From Alnus glutinosa (taxonomy: Eukaryota; Streptophyta; Magnoliopsida; Fagales; Betulaceae): a stretch of 64,000 bases of DNA. A program made the translations under genes and the position numbers. The DNA lies in assembly GCF_958979055.1 (NCBI RefSeq), contig NC_084891.1:1627001-1691000 (forward strand), written 5' to 3'. Positions 31,511-43,709 of this stretch are shown here, in pieces; position 1 is the first letter of the stretch; every line of letters starts with the position of its first letter. A model generated the notes under the pieces. The model saw only the letters and a program-made list of their open reading frames with translations, was not told the origin of the DNA and did no database searches.

Positions 31511-33209
31511 CAATAGTGGTAGAGATATCGTGGAAAGCCCCAAACAGTTCTTGAAATCTGTGAGAGATCGATGCAGATCTCGAAGCTTAAGGAATCTTGA
31601 TGATGCCTTGCCCCTGTTTCATAGAATGCTTCGCATGAACCCTTTACCTTCCATCGTGGATTTTAATCATTTACTGAGTGCAATTGCAAGAATGAAGCAT
31701 CACTCAACTGTGATTTCTCTGATTAAAGAAATGGAAATGTCAGGAATTGCTCCTGATGTTTATATTCTGAGCGTTTTGATTAATTGCTTATGTCATTTGA
31801 AGCGGGTGGATTTCGGCTTCTCTGTCTTAGCAAGAATCTTGAAACTTGGTTTTCAACCGAATTGTATAATTCTTAGTACTCTTGTCAAGGGGCTCTCTCT
31901 TCAGGGTAAAATTGTTGAAGCGGCGAAGTTAGTTAACAAAATGGAGAAGATAGGCTATAAACCTAGTACAATTACTTATGGAACGATAATGAATTGTTTG
32001 TGTAAAATAGGTAAGACCAATGAAGCTATTGGGTTGCTTAGAAAGATGGAAGAAGGAAAGCTTGAACTTAATGTAGTGCTATATAATATAATCATTGATA
32101 GTTTATGTAAAGATAGATTAGTAAATGAGGCTTTGAATTTTTTCTCTGAATTGACAAATCGAGGAATAATGCCAGACGTCTTCACTTACAGTTCTTTAAT
32201 TCAGGGCCTATGCAATTTCAGCCAGTGGAATGAGGCAACTAAACTATGGAATGAGATGGTGGAAAGGAAAATCATGCCAGATATGTATACATTTAACATA
32301 TGGGTGGACACACTTGGCAAAGAGGGGATGTTGAAAGAGGCCAAAGAGGTTTTTGATGTGATGATTCAGAGGGGCTTAAAGCCTGATATAGTCACTTACA
32401 ATTCTTTGATTGACGGTTACTGCTTGCAAAATAGAATGGATGAGGCTGTCAAAACATTTAATATGATGGTTGGCAAGGGTTGTTTGCCTTGTGTTGTTAG
32501 CTATAGCATATTGATCCATGGCTATTGTAAAAATAAAAGAATTGATGAGGCGATGAGTTTCTTCCATGAAATGTCCACAAAGGGAATTTTTCCCGATGTT
32601 GCCACTTACAGTACTCTTATCGGAGGGTTTTGCCGAGTTGGGAGACCTAAAGCTGCGTTAGAGCTACTCCAGGAGATGCAAGTTTATGGCCAACATCCAG
32701 ATCTCCAAACTTATGCTATTTTGTTAGATGGCCTGTGTAAGAATTTACACTTTTATGAGGCAATGGCATTGTTTCAAGAGATGGAGGACAAAAAGTTAGA
32801 CCTTGGTATTGTGATTTACAGCATCTTGATTGATGGTATGTGTAATGACGGGAACCTTACAACTGCAAAAGAACTCTTTAATGCTCTTCGTACCAAAGGT
32901 TTGCAACCTAATGTTCGGACTTACACGATAATGATCAAAGGGCTTTGCAAAAAAGGACTACTAAATGAAGCGAGGGAGTTACTTGAGAAAATGGATGAGA
33001 ACAATTGTTCACCTGACCAAGTCACGTATAACACAATCATCCAAGGCTTCTTGCGATATAATGAGATATCATGGGCATTGAAATATCTCCAGATAATGGT
33101 TGGCAAGGGTTTCTCAGCAAATGCAACCATTGCCACCATTTTGATCAACTTGTTGTCTACTAATCAAGCAGATAAAACATTACAAGATTTTTTTCAAAAG
33201 TCTGTGTGA

Positions 33210-33888
33210 AAGGTTTCTAATTCTCCAACATGCAGGACGAATTTTATTTTCTTACTTTTACTGGGCAATCCGTAAGGAATAATAACATATTTGTTGCAAG
33301 TTTTCTTTTCATGTCTTTTGGACTATTGTTGTGTATTGTTTTTCCTATTTTGTCATCTTTTTTTACTATTATTTGTAAACTTGTGTCATAATTAAAATTG
33401 TTTTCTTAAAGTTTAAACATTTTGTTGATACAGAGTTGGTGCAGAATATTGTTCAGGTGGAGTTTGGGGGTTCTTAATGCTTATATGTTTATTGTCCTTT
33501 ATCTTGTAAATCGCCATAAGTTTCCCACTATCGGTGGGTAAATCTCAAATGATTCTCTCAATTTCAAGTGACATAGATGTATCTATTTTATTCTCCAAAT
33601 TAGATTTCATAGACCTAATGATGTATGTGTTAACATATAATGAACATATTATCACGTCATTTAAATTTTTTAAATGATATAACATCATGTATATTATTAG
33701 ATATAATAAAACAAAATAAAATGAATTCTTTTTGTTTCACTTAAAATGAAGAGGATCCTGATCCATTTCGAATATCTTCTTTAAAGCAAAGAAAATGCAA
33801 GTAGAGAGAGAGAGGGACACATGAAGACCTATTTTGTTCAGTATCTTCTCGGCTATAGTGCCCAAATTTTTTATAGCCTATGAGCGAA
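33210..33888. repeat. 3' flank of PPR gene 3
   Basis: About 33290-33460 is the reverse complement of sequence downstream of PPR copies 1 and 2 (for example the TTTTGGACTATTGTTGTGTATTG stretch), and 33525-33858 matches 9174-9575. PPR gene 3 is therefore an inverted copy of the same larger unit. From 33889 the SKA2-associated sequence begins. No separate gene. Confidence 0.65.
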
Positions 33889-34526
33889 ATTATAGGTGTG
33901 TCTTATGCACATTGTTCAACTCAGCCAAAATTTAGCCCACCTCGATAAACATAATATATATGTATATATGTTTTGAATATTCCATGTGATATACATTAAA
34001 AACATTAAAAGAAAATAAAGCTCTCGCACCCTTTTGTCCACGCCAATATGATTAAAAACAAAATCAATTTAAAAGATCTTGCTTTTATCAAATCTAAAAG
34101 ACAAACAAAAGTACCAAGTTTGATTGGTGTCTACCATTATAACCTCCACACAAGAGTACCGAGTTTGATTAATCCCAATGAAAGCCGAGATGTTGACACA
34201 ATCCTCCTTTTCAATGGTAAGAGCAATCAAAACATTGAGCTTCAATTGAACCAGAAAGGGCAAAGTACAGCAACCCACATCACTCAAGTAGCTAATCCGC
34301 AACATTTAAATTATTTTTGAACAGAAGAATTTTTCGAGTACAAATCAATATCATACACAATATGTTATTACATGAAATCAACTGAATTCAACAAAACAAT
34401 ATCAAAAAATGTACACCAGTTTTTGGCCACTACAGTATTTACCTTATTTATTGTGCCCTAATTTCAAATCCCTTGGTGCCTAGAGGTTGGAACATGATGC
34501 TTAGCACCCAACCCTTTCCAGCATGT

Positions 34527-37500
34527 TCAGTTGCTTTGGACTATAGCTGAGAAGAGTAATTTGTTAATATCCTGAGAATCCGATTCATGCCTCTCATCAT
34601 CCCCTGAGACAGTAAAAATAAATTGTTCAATACATATTCTTAAAAAACACTAACTTGCTAGCTGTTTTTTTTTTTTTGTCATCAGTAACTCATTAACCAC
34701 CCATCTAGCACATCAGGAAAGGCAGTTAGTTCTTAAAGGCATAAATTCCTACAAGAAACATTGCCTTTTAATATCCAACTCACACAAGAATAGCTCACAA
34801 ATGCAAGGCTGAACCCTTGTTGAATATGGCATAACCGCCTCAAACGAATTTGGTTGTATCTTAAGAGATCATTAACAAGCTCTAGCCATTAACCACCCAC
34901 CCCCATCATGGCTGCCCCACCTTTGTCCCAGGAATGTGCTTATGCCTTAATGAATTTTAGGGCTAAATTGGCTCAAATAAAGATATAAAATAAGGGAATG
35001 AATACAGCAAATCAGAAACCTCCTGCCATCCTTTTCTTTTATCAGAAATTTACATATATGTCATGTTGATTCCAGTCGTGTAATATGAAAGCAATTTTCT
35101 CAAATCAATCGCAGTTATACACCATTTCAATCATGAATAATGAAGAAGAAAATCAAGACTGAGCGGGACCACCAATCAGCTCCCATCAGTATAATTTGTA
35201 GAAATTTGAAAATCAATTGCAGTTATACACCCTTACCAGTCCTGGATCTCACTTGAACTGCCCACTCATCAACGATCTGCATAATTCAAAGATCAAAAGG
35301 TGATGAGTGTCTTCCAACACTTCGTATGTAGAATCAATGAAGAGATCTGACTATGTGTAGCGAGGCTTATTTCTCTAGGCCTTATCAGCATGAAGAAAGC
35401 TACCCAAAAATCTTTGCATGGATATTTGCTAATAAGAAAAGCCTCCCCATGTTTTCAATCTTGGTTGCTTGCTGGCAAGTGGTACAAACACTCCAAACAA
35501 CACTTGGAAAAAAAAACCTTCCAAGTGATCATTTCTTTTTCTTTTTTTTGGAAAATACCCTCCCCCCCCAAAATAAATAAATAAATAAGTAAGTAAATGT
35601 AGTAGCACCTTTTTGGCACTCATACCTCCAAAGTTTAAAAGTGACACTCGGCCCCCATAAACTACCTAACAGTGACGAATGCAGCGCATGTGACGTGAGT
35701 TCCATTCAAATTGACGGGAAAAATTAACGGAGGGTGTTAGGTGTTACAGTTAGGTAGTTGGTAGGTTTGAGTGTCATTTATTGAACTTTGGAGGTACAAG
35801 TGCCAAAGGGATGATACTTTGGGGGTAAAGTGTATTTTCTTCCTCTCTTTTTTCAAGAGTGGGATTATTATAACTTCCAAAACAATAGTTAGCAATATTA
35901 ATATACAGATCCTATACTGCTCCATTTGTTTGCTTAAAGATGGGAGAAACTGCATTTTGTTTGCTTTTTTGTCACGCGGATGAGTGAATTGAGCAAAAAG
36001 GTTGAAGTTATTAATAAGTTTATTCATGAATCCATAATTAACATCAACTTTGTAAATGGACCAGAGAAGAGAAAAAATTACTGGAAAAACATTTTTGGAC
36101 ATCACATAGAGATGAAATCCCTTAATTTGAAAAATGCCATCATAAGATAGTGAGAGCATACTTAAAGGAGTAAAAGTTGTGCAGTGCAAATGCAATGTTA
36201 AATAAAACAGAGCCAGTCAATTCTTATGCAAAAATTCTCATGATGTACGCAGTTCACCTTCCAATTAGGTTTAATTTATTTAGACCATCAAACGTGTCGG
36301 AGAGTTGCTGATTTCTACTACCAAGGACTCCAATATTTTAAGCAAGTGGACTCCGCCAAAACAAATTGGAGGACTAAAACTACCTGGTTGAAGTTAGCAA
36401 ATGCTGGATCATCGGAATCACTGGTGAGGGGGATGCCCACAGATGCTTGCATCCGCTGCAGTAAACTTCTGTTCCCAACAAGAGTGGTCCGAGCCTTATC
36501 AATCAAATCCTGAAAACATAATCAGTAAGTATGATCAACTTCAGAATGCCACTCCGTCCTCTCTTTTTTTATTATTATTATTATTTTTAACAACAACAAA
36601 AAAAATAAGGTTCTAAGACTTAAATTTTTATTTTTTTTTTTTAAAAAAAAAAAAAACGCTTTCCTTCTCTTTTCTAATCTTCTTCCAGATTTTTATTCAT
36701 TGGTTTGAAAACCATAGAACAGAAATCCCACTCATAGCTTCATAAAATCGATTCTCTTTTTAGTGAGATCTCATTTTCCCAAAACCAGGAAGAGAGTTTG
36801 TACCAGATTATACAAATTCTTATCTCTTCCTCCAAAGTGTTGAAAAAATAAAGTACCTGTTTGGCTGCTAGAAGTTCATGACATTGCTCTTTCAAGGTCA
36901 ACAGGTCTTCTTGTATCTTCTTTATCCTAGACACCAACTTCATCGGGTTTGCCTGTAGACAGCATTCAAAACTTCAAATTCCTCCATCATAACGACATGT
37001 TGAGTAATACCCAAAAACAAACGGAATGTTCGGTAAGATGAGAATATTACTCTTGAAAGAAAAAGAAAATCGGAAGGCCCCCATTAACAATTAATTGGTT
37101 TCTCAATAAATGAAAAATAAAGACTTTAAATGAGCAAATAAGACCCTTCGAAGTTTCTCAACTTCATCGGGTTTGCCTGTAGACAGCATTCAAAACTTCA
37201 AATTCCTCCACCATAACAACATGTTGAGTAATACCCAAAAACAAATGGAATGCTCGGTAAAATGAGAATATTATGTTTTTCAGTTTCTAAGTAACAATTA
37301 CTTGGTTTCTCAATGAATGAAAAATAAAGACTTTAAATGAGCCACGAAATAAAGAAAATAAGACCCTTCGAAGTTTATTTCCTTAAAATTTTTAGGCAAA
37401 TCATCCAAAACTCATATTACTCATTGTTTTTCTTCGCAAAAAGAATGAATCAAATATTATCTTTAGAAGACAAATCTTGAGGACGAAGGTTCCCTATTTC

Positions 37501-37917
37501 AACAGTTTCTCCGCAATTTCCCAGCAATCAAACATGCCTATGACTACAAAGACAAACTGAATTAATAATCAGTTTCCAAAATAGATGATTTAAAAGAAAG
37601 AAAGCAATTCAAATTTAATTTAAAAGAAAATGGGGAAACATTGAGTTTCCATAGCTATACACTCTTTTACTGTTTCCTCAGCAACCAAACCTAGCCTTAT
37701 GTCGAAATTGAGTATGAAATTCAACCCAAAAAAGAAGAAGAAAAGAGTCCCAACTAAAATTCTTGCTTACTAATTAAATTGTGCTTACCTTGTCCGGGTA
37801 CACTTGTTGAAACTCCTTCTCGAGCCTGTGCTGAACCACCGTGAGATCATGGTTCGCCTTTGTGAAGATATTCACCAAGCCCTCCGTTGCTTGATGGTGT
37901 TCCTCATTGTGCCCCAT
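34527..37917 (-). CDS. SKA2: SKA2, spindle and kinetochore-associated protein 2
   Basis: Five coding exons join cleanly: 37789-37917, 36857-36952, 36384-36509, 35237-35276 and 34527-34603 (468 nt, 155 residues). All introns have GT-AG ends. The protein starts MGHNEEHHQATEGLVNIF and ends AIVQSN. A KANHDLTVVQHRLEKEF segment near residue 20 and a following coiled coil (KKIQEDLLTLKEQCHELL) match the SKA2 family. SKA2 partners SKA1 and SKA3 in the complex that holds kinetochores on spindle microtubules in mitosis. In the plant copy the C-terminal part after the coiled coil (TSDSDDPAFANFNQ, then VDEWAVQVRSR) is an extra conserved-looking segment. Intron 1 holds a tandem duplication with a decoy acceptor, and intron 3 a fold-back element. 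Confidence 0.88.
35600..35830. repeat. Fold-back element in SKA2 intron 3
   Basis: Inverted arms as in the duplicate at 19205-19440. It lies between SKA2 exons 3 and 4, so it is transcribed as part of the intron. Confidence 0.65.
36935..37376 (-). repeat. Tandem duplication in SKA2 with a decoy splice acceptor
   Basis: A unit of about 220 bp is present twice (about 36935-37158 and 37159-37376). It contains the first 16-17 bases of exon 2, its acceptor (CTACAG on the minus strand) and adjacent intron. The transcript therefore meets a copy of the exon 2 acceptor (exon-like bases starting at 37176) about 224 nt before the real one. The decoy has no full exon behind it. Confidence 0.75.
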
Positions 37918-38000
37918 TCTCTCTCTCTCTCTCTAGGGCTTTTCACTCTCAGAGAAATCCCCGCCTGCGCCTTTTGAGTTTGATTTTAAGGCGCAAAATG

Positions 38001-38031
<31 letters not shown>

Positions 38032-38643
38032 CTGTGCTACAAGTCGTTGAACGAGTGTAAATGGGTTGAGCTTACTAAATTAGGGTCCCAAAGAACTTTT
38101 TCTTATTCAGTTTATTAGATTTATGTATGTCTTTAAAACTATGTGATTTTGACATATATTTTTAACATGATTAACAAAATATGTGATTCTCACGTTCATC
38201 ATTGAAAATATAAGGATAAATATTAATTTAATAAATTGAATTTGAACGATTTTCAATAACCCTTTTTTTAAAAAAAAAAAAAAAAAAATCACTGTCTAAT
38301 AAGTAAAACTCATAAACATATAATCATTATATTAACATGTGAGAAGGTGGTCTAATTTCACAAATTGATGTGCTCCAAACGGTCAAATAAACGATGAAGT
38401 TGGAAATCTGACATCGTTGTGTTGGCTCTAATACCATGTTGATGAATACCCGATATTTAGTTAGGAGAGACAACAATAACTCTTTTAAAGTATAACATAC
38501 CGTAAATGAATCCAATTAAGATTGGAAACAAACCACAAGTTCTTAATAATTTTCAATGTTTTGTTATTTACACTTGTTCCATATTTATATTACTCTCCAA
38601 CTACTAAAGCAATATGTAAAAAAAAGGTTGACTATTATAATTA
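37918..38643. other. SKA2 upstream region
   Basis: Contains a (CT)n tract just before the start codon (about 37917-37935), as in many plant 5' UTRs, then T/A homopolymers (about 38000-38030, 38265-38290). The promoter should lie here. No other gene. The TTA at 38641-38643 is a target duplication of the MITE that follows. Confidence 0.45.
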
Positions 38644-38873
38644 AGCCTCGTTTAGTTCGCGGAATAGATCCCCTAATTCTTTTATTTTGTAGGGATTTAT
38701 TCCTATGAATAGTTATTCACTTATTCCTATAAAAATAACTATCCTATTATGAAGAGGAATATGTATATTCCTCTAAAAAAAAAAATTAAAGAAATAGCCA
38801 TTCATAGAGGAATAAACTATATTTTTCAAATAAATAAACAAAAAAAAGACCACTCATATTGTTTTTTATTTTC

Positions 38874-38913
<40 letters not shown>

Positions 38914-38940
38914 AAAAAAAACCCCACTACACATGAATAC

Positions 38941-39428
38941 TGTTGGGAAATCCACCTTTCCCGACAAGGGCATTCACCGACCAAGAATGATCCGAGCAGC
39001 CCGAATGTCAAATGCATCATTAACCGACAAGGGGCAATAATTGTAAGACTGATTAAAGGACGCGATTAGATAACTGAACGCCAGGAAATCCGGGATTCAC
39101 TGGAAGCCCATATTTCACAAGCGATAAGTCAATCTATCAGTCACTATTTGGAGTGTACCCGAACACTGCTCATGCCAGAAGAGATCATGTCCTTGAAAAG
39201 CCGGAATGGCTTTACCTAGCCATAATTACGACAGTCTATAAATAGTAAGATCCAAGTATTAAGTTTTTTGGACTCTCTCTCTCTCTCTCTAATACATCTG
39301 TCTAATTTGGACGTTGGAGGAGGACCGCTGGGGAAACCCACAGTGTGTCCTTATTATCTTTGTAGGTTATTCGGAGGCATTCATTGAGGACGGTGTCTCC
39401 ACGTCACTGGTCGGAAACTCCATCAACA
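38941..39428 (+). repeat. 5' LTR of the Tat element
   Basis: Starts TGTTGGGAAATCC, has a TATA-like CTATAAATAG near 39235-39245, a short (CT)n tract at about 39273-39291, and ends ACTCCATCAACA. Confidence 0.92.
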
Positions 39429-39431
39429 GTT

Positions 39432-39446
39432 TGGCGCCGTCTGTGG
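39432..39446 (+). other. Primer-binding site
   Basis: TGGCGCCGTCTGTGG starts 3 bp after the 5' LTR, the usual location and sequence type for Tat-group elements. I do not assign the tRNA. Confidence 0.75.
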
Positions 39447-39487
39447 AAACGTTTGTCGTTCTTGCGAAATATATTTGTACATCTGAC

Positions 39488-40971
39488 ATGGTGACTACGA
39501 GATCAGAAGCATTGAGAGGCTCGTGGGGGAATTGGGTGAGGAAGCACCAAGAGCGAGGAGAAACCTCTTCCAAATCTTCCCCCACATTGGAGATCCTCAA
39601 CGAGAGGATAGCCTGAATGGGAAAGGAAATGCAGGAGTTTGAGGAAAAGAATGCTGCAGCGACGCAATGCGAAAGATTCGCACTCAGCAACTTTGCAACC
39701 CGATGAAAACATAGTCGGGGAGGATGAAACAAAAGCCAGAGATCAAGGAGGTCGGGAGGAAAAAGTGAAGACTCATGATACTGTGAGTCAAAGGCCTCCA
39801 AAGTGCAAAGCATCGAAAAAGGTGGATAAGAAGCTCAAGGAAATCATTGAGAAGCTGGAGCAGAGGTGCGACTTGTTGTCGGTAGCAGCACAGCACCAAC
39901 ATAATGGGAGTACATCGAAAGTTGGGGACCTGTTCCATAAATTGGTTTCCCCATTCGCTAACAAGGTGGCCTCATTTCGTCTCCCTGAAAAGTTTAAAGT
40001 CCCTGATATCAAAACCTACACTGGACAAGAAGACCTGGTTGAGCACCTGGATAATTATCGCGCTCACCTTGAGTTGCAGGGAACGCCAGATGAGGTGGCA
40101 TGCCTAGCTTACCCGTTAACTCTATCGGGGAATGCCCGAGACTGGTATAGGAGGCTTCCCCCCAAGTCTATCCGAAATTTTGATGAGTTCGGAAAGATGT
40201 TTCTGACACAGTTTATGGCTGGAATCGTGAGGAGAAAGCCGGCTGGGACACTGATGTCAATACAACAAGGGGCGAGATGAATTGCTTAAAGAATTCCTTC
40301 AACGATTCAATCAGGCAAGGCTTACCACAGAAAGTCCCACTAAAGAGTTCGTTCATTCGGCCCTCTACCAGGGGATCAAGAAAGACGGGCCACTAATGGC
40401 CGACCTAGCCCGGAAATTGACATGTTACCTCCATGAATTCATGGAAAGGGCTGATGAGTTTATCAATCAAGAAGAAACACTTTGGGCTTTACTCGGGAAA
40501 GAGTCCACCCAAGCTTCTAGTTCGGGGGAAAAGTCAAAGAAAAAGAAGAAGGAGTTCCATAAGAGGCAAGATGCAACAGAACTTGGGATCAAGAAGAAAT
40601 TCCATGAATATAACTGGACCCCCCTCAATGCACCTATCGAGGAAGTTCTAGCAGTGATTAAGACGGATCCTATGTACTAGAAGCCGCCGAAAATAGTCGG
40701 GACTCCCCATCCTAGAACGGCTCATCGCTATTGCGCTTTCCATGAGTCGAAGGGGCATAGCACAGAAACTTCTAGGTCCTTGCGAGCCTTGATTGAAAAA
40801 TTCATTGAGAACGGGAAGTTAGTCCGTTTCCTGGCGAGTCAATGGGGCCAACAAGGGTATGGCCGAAATTCTCAACCCGAAGAACGAAGGAGCCAGCCCC
40901 AGAGATATCGGGAAGAGCCAAGGGAAAGGATGAAGCGTACCTGGGATCGCGATAAGGAGCCTAGTAACTGA
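39488..40971 (+). pseudogene. gag of the Tat element, broken
   Basis: Frames 39488-39616, 39639-40280 and 40282-40971 together cover a retrotransposon gag. Landmarks are PDIKTYTGQEDLVEHLDNY and the downstream LSGNARDWYRRLP, the classic plant Gypsy capsid signature, then FNQARLTTESP and a basic C-terminal region with YCAFHESKGHSTE. It is interrupted by TGA at 39614, a stop and frameshift at about 40278-40282, TAG at 40678 and TGA at 40969. Confidence 0.85.
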
Positions 40972-41040
40972 CCATCCGATCAGGATAGACGAGAGAGAAG
41001 CAGGAGTCAAGCACGACAGCCTGGTCGGAAAAATCTTCTT

Positions 41041-41844
41041 GAAATTCATACAATATCTGGTGACTTTGGGGGAGGAGGCGATTATAGTGCAGCGCGAAAA
41101 GCGTATGCAAGGCACCTGATGGACTTTGAAATTTATTCGGTCCAGAGACCGCCAAAGATGAGGAAGTACGAGAATCAAATTATCGGCTTTTCAAACGAAG
41201 ATTTCGTGGGGTTGTCACTCCCCCACTCGGATGCTTTAGTTGTGACCTTAGCTATCGCCAACCATAACATACACAGGGTTCTGGTCGACACCGGAAGTTC
41301 AACTGACATAATATACAAGTCAGCCTTCGAGCTGATGAGCATAGATCAAGGAAAATTGGTCCCAACATGGGGCCCCCTAGTTGGATTCTCTGGATAGCAA
41401 GTCCTCCCGATCGGGGCCATTGAGCTCCTGGTCATGGCGGGAACCTGCACCCTGCAGAAGACAATTATGGTGAAGTTCCTAGTTGTGGATGGACGGTCGG
41501 CTTACAACGTCATATTGGGAAGACCGGCTTTGAATGAGTTGGGGGCCATAACCTCAACCCCGCATCTGTGCATGAAATTCCCAACAGACGCGGGAGTCGG
41601 AGTAGTCAGAGGAGACCAGAAGTCCGCCCGCGTGTGTTATAACGCTACCTTGAAGGCCAGGTCCGGAGGGGATGCCGGGAAGGAAAAGAAAAAGCAATTA
41701 CAGTCCGCGGAGCCGATCGAAGACTTAGAAGAATTCAAAATTGGAGGTCCAGGAAGAAAAATAAAGATTGGCTCCCAACTTCCTGAAGAGTTAAAGGAGG
41801 GGCTGGTTATGTTCCTCAAAAGTAATAGCGACGTATTTGCATAG
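41041..41844 (+). pseudogene. Protease region of the Tat element
   Basis: The aspartic protease motif LVDTGSSTDIIY is at about 41281-41316. TAG stops at 41395 and 41842 break the frame. The second half (YNVILGRPALNELGA) is the usual C-terminal protease landmark before RT. Confidence 0.85.
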
Positions 41845-41856
41845 AATCATGAAGAC

Positions 41857-42648
41857 ATGCCCGGCATTGACCCCTCAATAATTGTGCATAGACTGAATGT
41901 AGACCCCAGTTCCAGACCAATCAAACAGAGAAGGAGAACTTTTGCACCCGAAAGAAACCAGGCGATTGCTGAAGAAGTATCAAAGTTGTTGGCAGCAGGG
42001 TTCATCCGAGAAGTCGACTATCCCGAGTGGCTTGTGAACGTTGTATTGGTGAAAAAGTCTAATAATAAATGGAGAATGTGCGTAGACTTCACCGACTTGA
42101 ACAAGGCCTACCCAAAAGACAGCTTCCCACTGCCTTGCATAGATCTTTTGGTCGATTCAACTTCTGGGCACCAACTTCTAAGTTTCATGGATGCATTCTC
42201 GGGCTACAATCAAATACAGATGACGGAGGTTGATCTGGAGAAGACTTCGTTCGTTACCGATCGAGGTCTATATTGTTATAAAATGATGCCGTTCGGGTTA
42301 AAGAATGCAGGTGCCACGTACCAGAGGCTGGTAAACAAAATGTTTAAGAAACAGATGGGGTGGAACATGGAAGTGTACGTTGACGACATGCTAGTAAAAA
42401 GTGTGCAAGCCCCAAATCATGTCTCCAATTTGAAAGAAACATTTGGTACGATAAGACGCTATAAGATGAAGTTGAACCTAACTAAATGCGCCTTTAGAGT
42501 CTCATCCAAAAAATTATTGGGCTACTTAGTATCCCAAAGGGGCATAGAGGCGAATCTCGAGAAGGCACGGGCAGTATTGGAGATGCAATCGCCGAGAACC
42601 ACGAAACAATTGCAGCAGCTGACCGAAAGGATAGCAGCCTTGAACTGA
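41857..42648 (+). pseudogene. Reverse transcriptase of the Tat element
   Basis: Open frame covering most of RT: AGFIREVDYPEWL, DLNKAYPKDSFPLP, PFGLKNAGATYQR and the catalytic YVDDM at 42376-42390. These are diagnostic Ty3/Gypsy motifs in the right order. TGA at 42646 separates it from RNase H. Confidence 0.92.
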
Positions 42649-42776
42649 TTCATCTCGAGGTCCACTGACAAATGTCTCCATTTCTTTAAGATCCTGAAGA
42701 AAGCCTTTGTATGGGATTCAAAGTGTGAAGAGGCCTTCGGAAAGTTGAAAGAGTATTTTGATGAACCCCGCCCCTC

Positions 42777-43190
42777 TTGAGCCGACCAATGGAGGGGGAA
42801 ATTCTTTATCTATACCTAGCAGTATCGTCCTCGGCTGTTTCCTCGGCTCTCGTCCGAGAAGATGTTGGTACTCAGAAACCGGTATACTTCACTAGCAAAG
42901 CACTTCGCGGAGTCGAGGAAAGATACCCGAGGATAGAGAAGTTGGCTTTTGCTTTGATAGTATCGGCCCGGAAGCTTAGGCCTTATTTTCAAACACATAC
43001 TATCCGGGTGCTGACTGAATACCCCTTGAAGAAGGTGCTCCAAAAACCAGACCTGTCGGGTAGGCTTGTCAACTGGGTTGTAAAGCTTAGACAGTTTGAT
43101 ATAGAGTTTCACCCGCGAACGGCAATTAAAGGTCAAGTTCTGGCCGACTTCTTCCTTGAATTCTATAACATTCTCGAGTCTCGAGACCTT
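42777..43190 (+). pseudogene. RNase H (first) of the Tat element
   Basis: Retroelement RNase H: LYLYLAVSSSAVSSALV, then PVYFTSKALRG-EERYPRIEKLAFAL and the LSGRLVNWVVKL and EFHPR landmarks. The junction to RT contains an extra TGA and a frameshift (42646-42780). Confidence 0.82.
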
Positions 43191-43590
43191 GGCCGAGTTC
43201 CTATGTGGATCATTTATGTGGATGGATCCTCTCAGTGCCATCGAAGTGATGTCAGGGTCGTGCTGCTGAGTCCACAAAAGCAGAGATTTCAATATGCCAT
43301 CAAGTTGGATTTTGTCACAACAAATAACGAGGCTGAATATGAAGCTGTGCTGGCAGGGTTGACAATTGCCCGGGAAGTAAGGGCTCTCGATGTCGAGATT
43401 TGAAGTGATTCACAAGTAGTCGTGGGCCAGATCTCGAGTGAGTATGCAACGCAAGGAGATCGGCTAGCCAAGTACTTGGAGAAAGTACATAGCCTTCAAT
43501 CTCACTTCAGAAGTATGACGATCACGAAAATCCCTCGGGAAGAGAACATTCAAGCGAACACATTAGCTAGGGCAGGGTCGTCAACAGAAC
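43191..43590 (+). pseudogene. Second, archaeal-type RNase H of the Tat element
   Basis: A second RNase H fold begins with IIYVDGSS (about 43210), then TNNEAEYEAVLAGL (43321-43362), SDSQVVV after a TGA at 43401, and REENIQANTLA (43537-43569). This extra RNase H, unlike the first, is the hallmark of the Tat group, thought to have been acquired secondarily. Confidence 0.82.
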
Positions 43591-43709
43591 AAGAAATTAC
43601 TAGGATGAAGCTACGAGTCCTGGTTCAACCTAGCCCTGCAATAGCAGGAATTCACGATTCAATTCAAATAACCCGGGAAAAGGAGCCAGAACCAGAATGA
43701 GCCTCGGAT

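Larger units (their letters stand above)
27913..33209 (+). pseudogene. Rf-like PPR gene (copy 3), split by an LTR retrotransposon
   Basis: The start and presequence (27913-28051, beginning MGTTPKSRNSLAFFF) and the body (31516-33209) are separated by a 3,459-bp retrotransposon plus one copy of its 5-bp target duplication. Without the insert the two parts are in the same frame (139 + 1694 nt, 610 codons plus stop) and align with copies 1 and 2 over their length. The body has about 14 intact P-type repeats and no stops. In its present state the presequence is cut from the repeats, so a functional mitochondrial protein is unlikely unless the element is spliced out. An internal start could still give a protein without presequence. 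Confidence 0.92.
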
